DNA of 64,000 nucleotides from Cerioporus squamosus (taxonomy: Eukaryota; Basidiomycota; Agaricomycetes; Polyporales; Polyporaceae): contig JABYQS010000025.1 in NCBI GenBank assembly GCA_022592435.1, forward strand, positions 248,001 through 312,000, read 5' to 3'. How positions within the stretch are numbered: the first letter of the stretch is position 1; each line of letters begins with the position of its first letter. Under the pieces are notes generated by a model. The model was not told the DNA's origin. It did no database searches and was given only the letters and a program-made list of their open reading frames with translations. The position numbers and the translations under genes are program-made. Below are positions 11,665 to 29,518 of this stretch, piece by piece.

Positions 11665-12995
11665 TTATGCCGTTCCATAGCTGGGCCATCTCCCCTTCCG
11701 TGGCGACGGTTTGAGAGGTATCCCCTCACCCGTCTCCTCCTCCGATGCGAAGTTCACCATGGTGTCCTCCTCTCCCTCCCCGAAGTCCTCGCCCATTTCG
11801 AAGTCCTCGTACGCCCAGCGCAGGAGTACTCTCTCCCCGACGCGCCACCGTCCCAGCCGCGGATGCGCCTTCACGAAGCGTGTCACGTACTGCCGCACCC
11901 GCGCCGGCGGGTGCCACGCAAGGTACGCCAAGGTTACGACGGCGGTGCAGGAGGAGAGCAGGAGGACCATCATAGAGCGTGCTGTGCGCCTCGAGAAAGG
12001 ATCTCCGTCGACGAGCTCCTCAGGCTCGCCGTCGTCGGGAGATTCGTCGTCTGGTGGGGGCAACGTCTCGTCTTCGTCGGAATCCTGAGACGGCTCAGGA
12101 CGGTCTGTGGGAGGCTGCGGCTTCGCCCGCATGCTGCCACAAGCGTGTCGGGTGCGCCATTGGAAGGTGTGCGTGCCGTTCCATGTCCAGATGTAGGTTG
12201 GTGCTGTGGGCTCATCCACACTTCTGTCGCAGACAAACTGGAAGTCCGCCTTCTGTGCTCCGTAGACGTAATATCCGCCGTGCAGACGGATATGTAGGGC
12301 GGGCTCTGTGCAGGCGCAGAGTCAGCATCGTGTCGATCCCCGGTAGTAACATCGTAGCTAACTATCTGGATTATTGCGAGGAGCGACGAATTGCGCCGTT
12401 ATGTTCACGCCAGGGCGGTATCCGGTCACGTTCGGAAGGTGCATCGCGCCTGCGACGGGAACGACTTGCAATACCCGTGCCTCTTCATCTTCATGACGGG
12501 GGCGGCGGTTCGATACTGTCATGCCGATCCCGCGTTATGCCGCGTTGGAAGCAATGGAGGTTAGACAACGCACCCGTCTGGCAAATCCATGTCCCATCTG
12601 GACACTGTGGTTCAAAGCGTCAAGTCAATGTCATGCCGTGGGACATGGAAGCAAGCGAACGCCGTGGCAGCGCACGGAGAGAAAGAACACACGACCTGTC
12701 TACGAACCTGTTCATGTCCCGGCAAAGCATCGTCCCTCTTCAGCGGCGCCCGCAAATCAATCCGGTACGACGTCTTCGTGACCGTCGGCGGCGTTCTTCG
12801 CTCAAACTCCACCTTCCAACCTCCATCGTTCCCGTCCAAGACCGGGCACAAGTCGAAATTAACATCTCCAATGCTGAAAGCGCACTGCTCTACCAGATTC
12901 TTCAGCCACCGTGTCCTGACGCCTCGCGTCGGGTCCGCAGCCCAGATAAAATGCACGGGGAGCACCAGGAGAGCGAGTGCTGCGAGTAGGAACAT
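11665..12995 (-). CDS. ATG27: autophagy-related transmembrane protein Atg27
   Basis: Type I membrane protein with a mannose-6-phosphate-receptor-like lumenal domain, which in yeast cycles between Golgi, endosome and vacuole and supports Atg9 traffic. Four exons (12708..12995, 12574..12604, 12363..12515, 11665..12305) give 370 residues in frame. Residues 1-19 form a signal peptide (MFLLAALALLVLPVHFIWA). The lumenal domain shows CAFSIGDVNFDLCPV, TPPTVTKTSYRIDL, CPDGTWICQTV, VLQVVPVAG and LHGGYYVYGAQKADFQFVC. An acidic Asp/Glu/Pro-rich linker precedes one membrane helix near residues 269-288. The cytosolic tail is acidic; I see no clear C-terminal tyrosine sorting signal of the yeast YSAV type. 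The start is the ATG giving the signal peptide. Confidence 0.9.
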
Positions 12996-13584
12996 GGCAG
13001 GAGGACGCAAGAGCACCGATCTCACGCTTCACTGATGACCAAGGGAGACCCCCATGAGAGGCTGAGCTCGAGGAACGGGCGTGGAGCGTCATGGATATGC
13101 TATCTGGGTCACCGGACCGCATGAGATACCCACCTGGAGAGCCGCTGCTCCCGGCTTCGACTCGGAGGAATTGCAATCTGCAGAATCCGCAGTAAAGTAT
13201 CCGAAGAATTGGTTGTGTAGCCACAGACTCAGCACATGCCGAACGGTAGATGTCGAGGACGATTCAGAAGAGCTCCCGAACACCCAGTACTCAGGCGCCT
13301 GGCGCGCGGGACCTGAGCATGGCGTTCGTCCTCGGTCGCCGCAGTCAATAATGTCTGTCGAGATCGTTCGCATCATCCACGATCCGGACAGGAGTGGAGG
13401 AGCTACCACGCTCTCAAGATTCAGTATAAATACTAGTAGCTATTCGTGAGTAGGTATTATGTATGTATCCTTTTTATACAAGTACTAGATCATAACCGAC
13501 ACGGAGACAACGAACACGGAGATGAGGGCACGAGCGTCCAGAGCAGCACATTCATGTATGATGTATCTAGTCGAACATACCCAT
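12996..13584. other. intergenic between KGD1 end and ATG27 start
   Basis: Contains the ATG27 promoter side and the KGD1 3' flank, both minus-strand genes. Short open frames on both strands lack domains. The part around 13420-13500 is AT-richer and fits a 3' UTR or polyadenylation area. Confidence 0.4.
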
Positions 13585-16500
13585 CTACTGAGCGAACGCC
13601 GTCGCGAGGAACTGCTCAATCTGCTTCTTGTGGATCAACTTGCTGCCAGTCGCAACAGAGCTCGTGGGCTCGCGGCCCGCGTAGAGCGGGTACTTGCCCT
13701 TGTGGTGCTGCGTCTCGTTGGCGGCGGTGAGGATGCGGGGCGCGACGTAGCTCCACGCGCCGTTGTTGAGCGGCTCCTCCTGGCACCAGAGGATGTCGGC
13801 ATTGGGGTACTTGTCGAGGTGAGGCGTGAGCTATGGGCAGAGTTTCAGTACAGGAACCATGTTTAAGAACACAGAACGAGTGCTCACCAGATCATACGGG
13901 AAGGGAGAGATCTGCTCGACCCTGCTAATCACTACGTCGTTGATGCCCTTCTCCTCACGCTCCTGAAGGAGGGCGTGGTAGACCTGACCTGCACGGACTG
14001 TCAGATACAAACCGCGGAAGCCCGAGATAACATGGATACGTACCAGAGCACAGAATGTGCCGGCGAACGTTCTCAGGTGCGACGAGGTTCTCCGGGTGGG
14101 GGTCGGGGAGGTAGCGCTGGAAGGACGTCTCGCCGACCATCTCCGACAGGTCAGAGCGCGCCCTCGGGTGACGGAGAAGCGACTTCGAGAAGAAGACCAC
14201 GAGCGGCTTGCGGAAGTCACGGTGGATCTGGCGACGGAGGACATGGAACTGCAGGACACGGGTGAGCTCTGACGTTCATACACATGAGAGCAGTTGTACG
14301 TACATAGTTGGCAGGGGTGGTCGGGTACACGATCTGCATGTTGCAATCCTGGTGCTGGCGCTCTATCTTCTCCGGCGAGGGGAAGATATGCGGGTGATCG
14401 TCACAGAGCTGCAAGAAGCGCTCGAGACGTCCGCTGGAGTGCTCGGGGCCCTGACCATCGAAACCGTGCGGCAGGTTCACTACGAGACCGGTGCGTTGGA
14501 GCCACTTCCGCTCGCCAGACGCGATGAACTGGTCGATGATGCATTGCGCGTTATTCGCAAAGTCACCGAACTGCGCCTCCCAGATGGTCAGCGCGTCGGG
14601 TGAGACGAGCGAGTAACCGAGCTCGAAGCCAAGGGCACCGAATTCGGAGAGGGACGAGTTGCAGACTACGAAGCGCGCCTGGTTGGAACCGAGGTCGTTG
14701 AGCGGCACGTACTGCTGCTCGTTCTCCTGGTCGTGGATAACGGCGTGACGCTGCGAGAACGTACCACGCTCCACGTCCTGACCGGACACGCGGACGTGCA
14801 CCTTCTCAAGCGCGAGAGACCCAAAGGCAAGGGCCTCGGCGGTCGCCCAGTCGATGTTCTGACCCTCCTCGATAGTCTTGCCGCGGTTCGTCAGGATACG
14901 GGCGAGGTTGCGATGAGGGTGGAAGCCGTTAGGGAACGAGGAGATGACCTTGCCAATATGCTTCAGGACCTCCTCATCGGCACCAGTGGGGCGGGTGGGT
15001 AGGGTCTTCTCTGCAAGCTCCTTCGGCGAGGGGAAGCCAGGCCATGACGCCGAGAGCCACTCCTTGCTGGAAGGAACATAGTCCTTCGCACCTGCAGCAG
15101 CCTTCTCGAGCATACCCCATACCCACTTCTTGTGCTCATCGATGTCCTTCTCGGTGAACGTACCACGGCCGACGAGGAACTCGGTGTACTTCTGGAGGGT
15201 AGTGGGCTGCTTCTCAATCGCCTTGTACATACGCGGCTGCGTGAAGCTCGGCTGGTCGGTCTCGTTGTGGCCATGACGACGGTAGCAGACGATGTCGATG
15301 ACGACATCCTTCTTCCACTTGGCGCGCCAGTCGGCCGCGAGCTGACAGACGAAGTTAACCGCCTCAACGTTGTCACCGTTGACATGGAAGATGGGTGCGT
15401 CAATGGCCTTCGCGATATCGGACGGGTAAGGGGTCGAGCGCGAGAAGCGAGGATCGGTCGTGAAACCAATCTGGTTGTTGACGATCAGGTGAATAGTGCC
15501 TCCAGTGCCGTAGTTGGGAAGGTTGTGGAAGCCCATCGTCTCGTACACGACACCCTGGCCAGCGAACGCGGCATCGCCGTGGAGCAACACGCCCATTGCG
15601 GTATCGTGGTTCTTCTCGTCATGCTCGAAGTGCTGGAGAGCTCGCGTCTTGCCGAGGACAACGGGATCCTCCGCCTCCAAGTGCGACGGGTTCGCGACGA
15701 GGGACAGCGCGACCTTCTTACCGGAGGGCGTCGGCCGTACGTAGTTGGCGCCCAGATGGTACTTGACGTCACCGGCAGGGAAATCGTCGTCCTCAGTAGT
15801 CCCGGAGAACTCGTTCAAGATAGCCTCGATGGGTTTCCGGATAACGTTCGCCAGGACGTTGAGGCGGCCACGGTGAGGCATACCCATCGTGACGTGCTTG
15901 ACTCCGTGCTCGACCGAGCGGTCAATGAGAGCCTTCATACCGGGAATGAGGGCCTCACAACCCTCGAGACCGAAACGCTTCTCGTTCGGGTACTTGCTCG
16001 CGATGAACTTCTCGAACGAATCGGACCAGATGAGGCGGTCCAACACCATACGCTTCTCCTCCACGGTGTAGTTCCACGGCTTCGGGATCTCGACGCGTTC
16101 CCGGATCCAGTCGCACTGCTCCTTGTCGGGGATGTGGACGTACTGGATACCAATGGCACCGCCTGCAGATGCGTCAGAGATGCGAGACTACTAGGGGTAG
16201 GGGTCGCAAGAACTGAAACTCACAGTATATGCGCTTGCAGACTTTGATGATCTCCCCCAATGACATCGTTTTCTTATCCTCGGTAGCGAAATGGGGCAGG
16301 ATACCAGGACCAAGCGTGATTTGCTTGTCCAGGTCGCGCTCAGTGAAGCCATAGCGGCTCAACTCGAGCTCAGGCGGGTGTACCGGGTTGAGATCGGGGT
16401 CGAGGATGCCAAGCGGGTCCAGATCGGCAACGTGGTGACCGCGCACTTGGTATGCGCGAACGAGCAATTGAACCTATGGGGTACGCAGCGCGTCAACGTG

Positions 16501-16880
16501 GTGAGATCCCTGAGCGGAGTCCTGCGACGTACCTTCAAGTGATCGTCGAGCTCCGAGCCTCCACTTGCGTACAGAGCAGGTGCACCGTCGGCGGGGGTGG
16601 GGACGAGACTGGGTGGGGGTTGAAAAGCCTTGTGACTAGGCAGGCCCTTGTCCATGCCAGAAAAATAGACATCCCAGGACGCGTGAACAGACTTGGGATC
16701 CTGTCGCCAGAGTCTGTACATCTCCTCGACGTAGTACGTGTTCGTGCCATTCGCGAAGGGGTCGTTAGGAGAGGGAGGCTGCGCGGTCGCAAGCGAGCGG
16801 ACGAAGGGCTGCACGCCGTAGCGGTAGCGCGACCCGTGCAGGGCCTGCACGACACGGGGGAGACGGGCGAGCCTGTGCAT
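13585..16880 (-). CDS. KGD1: 2-oxoglutarate dehydrogenase E1 component, mitochondrial
   Basis: Thiamine-diphosphate E1 subunit of the 2-oxoglutarate dehydrogenase complex, decarboxylating 2-oxoglutarate in the TCA cycle. Six exons (16533..16880, 16224..16473, 14304..16162, 14044..14248, 13888..13988, 13585..13830) give 1002 residues, typical of the family. The N terminus is Arg-rich ([20 protein letters not shown]), fitting a mitochondrial targeting peptide. [20 protein letters not shown] is the E1 N-terminal block. [15 protein letters not shown] lies near residue 295. The cofactor region has [18 protein letters not shown] near residue 395 and [13 protein letters not shown]. The pyrimidine-domain side has [13 protein letters not shown] and [16 protein letters not shown]. 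The C-terminal domain ends with [16 protein letters not shown] and FLATAFAQ. Confidence 0.97.
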
Positions 16881-17322
16881 CGCTAGAGGGCCTGCTAGAC
16901 GTCGCTCGTGGTGGTGGAAAGGAAAGAAGGTGGGCGGGGGTCGAGGTCGACGACGTGGACGAGTGGAAGGCTGATGACGAGCTGCGTCCGTTTTTGGGAG
17001 GATCGCATTCGGTGCACTGCGCCGACGCGATCAGCTCTTCGGACAACCGGCGTTTACATGTTCCGCTGACTTCCGCTGCTCCCCGTCCTCTCTCCGACGG
17101 CGAATTACAATCAATTCGCTGATTGGTTGGGATAGTATGTACAGACGTCATGCTACACGAAGAACACATCTAGAGATACAGAACTACGTACAGTACATCG
17201 AGCTTTGAGCGGACGAAAGAAAAGAACAGAAGAACACAGAATCACGTTCCGACGAGCCAAGACAAACGCACAGACAAGTTCCGGGTCCGAGCGACGGGCT
17301 TGCGACCAGCCGACAGCGACGC
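16881..17322. other. KGD1 upstream region
   Basis: Sits between the KGD1 start and the 3' end of the GPI-protein gene; expected to carry the KGD1 promoter. Two CGG/GGA-rich blocks were noticed, but no site can be named. Confidence 0.35.
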
Positions 17323-18477
17323 TTACAGAGCCATGGCGATGCCGATGAGCGTCGGCCAGAAGATGAACACGCTTTGGAACTTGAGATACTCCAGGTTGAC
17401 AGTGGGTCGCTTCCGAATGCCTGCAGCAGCCGCGCCAGATTGCAGTTGACCAGGACCTCGCATGCGTGAGTGGAAGCCTTCGTCTTCGAGCGTCGACTCC
17501 GAAGGCGCTGTCCCTGAAGGAGAGAGGGTGGACGGAGTAGGCTTGAGCGCAGAGACAATCGTGGATTCCGGGAGAACGAGAGTGAGCATGGGCGTGACGT
17601 AGACGACGTTCGGGTCGGTGTTGTTGTTGTCGGTAGTCGACGGTCCGCCGAACGGATACAGATTCGTCATGCCTGTTATGGTGAAATCCGCAGTGTAGAC
17701 TGTAATGGAGGGATCCTCGCAGATAATCCGGATGTGGCTGCATACAGGTTTAGTGATCGATTATGTGTACCTGAGGAGCACGCACTAGTCTGAGCCGTTG
17801 TGCAACCACGAAGGGGAGATCCACACATCTTGCGAGAGGCTTGAGGGTTCGATCAAGTCGGCGAGAGTCGCTATGTGCGTCTAGAACACCGAATAGATGA
17901 AAAGCAATCAGAGTCAACATGAGGCCTGAGGGATAACACTCGCCCGACTTCTCGCAAGCGTGATGACTGTGACCGACAGACTGCGCGAGACTATTATGTC
18001 CTTTGCACAGTCTAGGTGCACAGAGCACACAGGAAAAACGCGGCGAGCATAATAAATATGCAGTAAGTTCTCTCAAGAGCTCCGCAAGATTTCGCAGCTT
18101 GTTCAAGACAGTGTATAGACCGGACCTCCGCTTCCAAATGTTCAGCGAACATTCGGTCTCGGAGGCAGCGCAAACCCAAAGAGCGTGAACCTCCGGACCA
18201 CGGCCAGAAATGTGTGCTCAAGGAGGTCTCCGCCCAGGCTCTAAGAGGAACAGCGAAAGTATTGAAGACGCACCTCGAAGACATAGAGATCAATCTTGAG
18301 GAGACCCATGTCTTGCACGGAAGGTTCCGTTCCGTCGTCCATCCATTCCACCGTGTTCATACGTCCAGCATTGAAAACGGTGTCAGAATAGGGGGTTGTT
18401 GGGTAGATGTTCGCAGACACGAGCGAGGCGACGAGAAGCGCAACACCGAGCAACTGCAAGTGAGTAGTGAAGAACAT
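17323..18477 (-). CDS. Kre9/KNH-like Ser/Thr-rich GPI-anchored protein
   Basis: Likely cell-surface protein; Kre9/Knh1 relatives affect beta-1,6-glucan and wall assembly, but agaricomycete members are uncharacterised. The ATG at 18477 begins a signal peptide ending near SLVSA. An Ig-like KNH domain follows: PTTPYSDTVFNAGRMNTVEW, MDDGTEPSVQDMG and LLKIDLYV in the first exon. The next exon region gives THIATLADLIEPSSLSQDVW and ISPSWLHNGSDY, then HIRIICEDPSITVYTADFTI and TGM. A Ser/Thr/Pro-rich spacer leads to a hydrophobic end (FIFWPTLIGIAMAL), the profile of a GPI-attachment signal. The exon between about 18000 and 18270 is not resolved. Confidence 0.8.
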
Positions 18478-18994
18478 GCCCTCCAGTTCAGCGGAGAATA
18501 GTGTCACAACCAATCGCGGGACGAGAGAGGTAGGCAGCTCCGCGTGTACCAAGCAGATAATGATGCAAGATGCCGTAGAGCGGGACGTTGTGAGTCCAAA
18601 CTAGAGATGGTGAGGGAGGGAAGTGAACCACCGAGTCGCGATCGCGTTCAGTAGTGAACGCGTTCAAGCGCCCAGCTCGCGCGCTGGCCTGCGACCCGTA
18701 ACTTGCGTACGGTATCTACATGGGGGACATCACACTTTAGCGACCTGTGCACGCGCTGATGGTCACTGAGAGATTGAGGATGACTAGCAGGTTGATAGAG
18801 CAAGGGGGATCAGACAGAGGAGATATGATGGACATGTAGGCGTCGGACTCGAGGCGTCGCGCGCGCGGTGGCTGAAATCGCGAAGACACGGCTTGACAAC
18901 TCTCCTCGACGACCTCACTGTTCGACGCACGATAGTAATGCTCATGAACATCTGAAATTGGCTGTAACTCTGGTAGCTTAGCCCGGCTTACACC
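18478..18994. promoter_or_regulatory. divergent promoter region, KNH-like and BEACH genes
   Basis: About 517 nt between head-to-head genes. A palindrome-like CGATCGCGTTCAGTAGTGAA stretch near 18640-18660 is followed by CGCGTTCAAGCG. No specific factor is inferred. Confidence 0.4.
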
Positions 18995-26618
<7,624 letters not shown>

Positions 26619-27075
26619 ACTCTTTACTCCGCTTTCGTGCTGTCAGCCACTTCACGCATATGTACCATACGGATCTACCCATATCTATACCCAGATAATA
26701 GTACTCTAAGCCTACACTTCATGTCCTGGGACTACCGTTTTCAGTCGGTCTCGAATGGTGAGCGAAGTTGATGCTATCTGACCAGTGTAGCTCGTGCTGA
26801 TCTTTCTACCAGGAGGATGGTATGCGTCTGCAGGTGTCGCTGACTCTGCATCTAATAGCTCTCTGTCCGACGCACCGGGTGCGGCCCGGTCTAGCACATC
26901 TCTTGTCGCGTGCGATATCAGTATGTGCTTCCCCTGAACGAGCGAATCATGGTCACGAACGTGCATCAAAAATTTGCTAACGCGGATGTAGTCCAGATCC
27001 TGGCTGTAGCCTCACATGCTTCTCCGTGCACGTATAAACGAGTGCACTGCGCGCCTTCCTCGCGAACCACCTGCT
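26619..27075. other. intergenic, phosphatase promoter side
   Basis: Contains the BEACH gene 3' flank and the upstream region of the phosphatase. No gene-like content was recognised. An in-frame ATG at 27016 could extend the phosphatase but would hide its signal peptide. Confidence 0.35.
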
Positions 27076-29009
27076 ATGACAGCCGCAGCGCTCCTCAGTT
27101 TGGTCTGCTTGACAATCCTTGCGAGCGGGAGCGGAACCAACGCAAAGTTCAATCCACTGCACCACTCGGGCCCTGCGTCACCCTACTTCGACGGTCCCGC
27201 GCAGTTCGGGATCCCTCCCTCGACCCCGGCGCGGTGCAGTGTCGATCAAGCCGCATATATCGTGCGCCATGGCTCGTGAGTGACGCAGCTTACTGTAGTC
27301 TCGACTTGATTTCGTAGCTGATACATCCCATTGTTGCAGACGTTTTCCCGAGCCTGGTTCCTTCGCGGGATGGCAATCCTTGTTCGCAAGCTGCAAAATG
27401 CGTCGTATACCGCGAAGGGGCCCTTGGCATTTCTCCCTTCGTGGGTCCCACCGATCGACGACGGCCCCCATCAGCCGCTCTACCTCTCGTCTACCGGGTC
27501 AAAGGAGGCGTTCGACCTCGGTGTTGACCTAAGGAAGCGCTATCGCCTCACGAAGGGCGGCGACAACTTCACGGTCTGGTCAGTTGAGCAAGCAGTGATG
27601 TACAAACTCGGAGGTGCTGATCTCCGATTCACCATCATGATCTACTCGCAGGTCTGCCGGCCAACAACGCGTCGTGGACACTGCGACCTACTTCACGATG
27701 GGATACCTCTCGCAAGGGAACTATCTGTCCGCTGCAGACGAGAATCGCGGCCATGTTATCGCGATGCCCGACTCCGTCAACTACACCTTCGCCGATTCGC
27801 TCACGCCCTCGGCGGGGTGCCCTGCGTACAGCGCCGGAGACACTTCGTCGGAAGCAACGACGTTCCGTGGGACATATCAGAGCGCCATCGCAAATCGTCT
27901 TAACCAGCACCTGGATGGGTTGACGCTGAACGGAAGTGATATCGGGGTGATGCAGGATCTGTGTGGGTTTCAGGCCGAAGTCGACGGAGACACCCGTTTC
28001 TGCGATATCTTCACAGGTCAGTCCGAGTTAGTGCGCTCCTCGATGCTCAGCTTGCCATTCACTGACCCCTCGTACCCATGCCCTGCCAGAGTCGGAGTGG
28101 CTCGACTACGAGTATGCTCACGACCTGAACTACTACTATGGGCAAGTCGAGCTCAATTCAAGTGGTCTGTTTTGCACACTGATCACGCCTGGGTTGAAGG
28201 TCTGGACCTGGGAATCCCTTCTCCGCAACTACGGGCTACCCCTGGGTCAAAGCGATCACCGAGTTGCTGGTGACAGGCCCCAACAAAACACCGAGCGGCG
28301 CGAACTTTGCGCCGCCTCCGTTGATTATGAGTTTCACGGTGAGTCTTTGATCCTCGATTTTGTACGATTGCCAGTGCGTTGTTGACCCCCGCCACCTTTA
28401 ACCCTCAGCACGACAACAACCTGCCCCCAGTCCTCTCCGCCCTGGGCCTCTGGAACACATCGTCATTCCCCGACGTATACCCGCTGTCGCCGACGCGCCC
28501 GGACCCACGCCGCACCTTCCGCTCGTCGCACCTCGTCTCCTTCCGCGGCTATGTCGCACTCGAGCGCCTCAGTTGCGACGCGCACGACCCCGCGACGAGC
28601 GTGAAGCACGCCGCGAACCAGCTCGTCTTGGGGCCCGGCGCAAGCGCGGACGCACAGAAGTACGTCCGCATCAAGGTGAGGTAGCGCACTGGTCCCGGGC
28701 CCGTTCAGCTCGTTCTGGCTCTGGCCCCGGGCCTGCTCAATAGTCAGTGGCTGACGCGGTGGACAGATCAACAACGCGGTGGTCCCCGTGCCAGGATGCA
28801 CCTCAGGTCCCGGGTCTTCGTGCCAGCTCGCGTCATTCGCCGCGTATGTCGATGCGCGCGCTGCCGTCGCGGGAGATTTCGTCGAGACCTGCAGGCTGAG
28901 CGACGTCAAGAACACGACTGGAAAACTTGACATCTTCACCACGTTCCCGTCGGAAGCGGCTCAGACATCGATGCTGCTTGTGCCCTTGCCGTACGCAAGC
29001 AGGCCCTAG
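27076..29009 (+). CDS. secreted histidine acid phosphatase (phytase-like)
   Basis: Branch 2 histidine phosphatase, releasing phosphate from organic esters outside the cell through a phosphohistidine intermediate. The ATG at 27076 gives a signal peptide (MTAAALLSLVCLTILASGSG). The catalytic RHGSRFPEPG is split by an intron inside the serine codon near 27277. The proton-donor HD occurs in MSFTHDNNLPPVLSALG near 28405. Between them lie LSSTGSKEAFDLGVDLRKRY, DTATYFTMGYLSQGNYL and several N-glycosylation sequons. Cysteines are spaced for disulfides as in fungal phytases. At least six introns are present. The HD rather than HAE motif points to the PhyA/acid phosphatase side rather than to MINPP; true phytate activity is not shown by sequence. 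Confidence 0.9.
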
Positions 29010-29518
29010 AGCTCATGCGCCACATCCATTGCCACAGGTGAGCGGTGACCGGGCGAATGCAACGACAGAGAAGTACATAGCCTCATTAGAAACTCTACTG
29101 TACAATCATGGCAGGCAGCATCATATGGTATAACAGACTACACGACAGAAACAGAGTGAGGCAGCGCGGATGAGGAAGAATCGGTGTGAACGATGCAACG
29201 ACGTATGTGTGTGGTGTGTATGTGTGTGTATGCGAAAGACTACAACAACGCAAGTAAGAGCACAGACTGTTCCGGAGGAGGAGAAGCGCGAGCAACGACG
29301 AACATGGCATGCACGAGAAAGTAGGTAGAATGCGAGCAGAATTGCTAGGAAAGGTGGACGATGCAAGTCTATGACATAAGAACAATGATCATGCGCAGAG
29401 TACCAGAAACAAGTGTCCATACACGTTCAAGGAGGCAGCAGGCGCTCCTTGGAGGTTACTGTCCTTATCCATATCTCTCCAGGACGGCTAGCACACAAGA
29501 AGACATCAACACCCACGC
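29010..29518. other. intergenic with GT-rich microsatellite
   Basis: Lies between the ends of the phosphatase (+) and F-box (-) genes. A short GTGT-rich, imperfect microsatellite occurs at about 29205-29235. Nothing else was recognised. Confidence 0.4.

Noticed and set aside
11979..12989. 336-codon plus-strand frame over ATG27
   Set aside because: The minus strand gives a signal peptide, the MRH-like domain and phase-matched introns; the plus frame is Arg-rich and motif-free.
15132..16247. 371-codon plus-strand frame inside KGD1
   Set aside because: Antisense to the large conserved exon of the 2-oxoglutarate dehydrogenase, whose domains are unmistakable on the minus strand.
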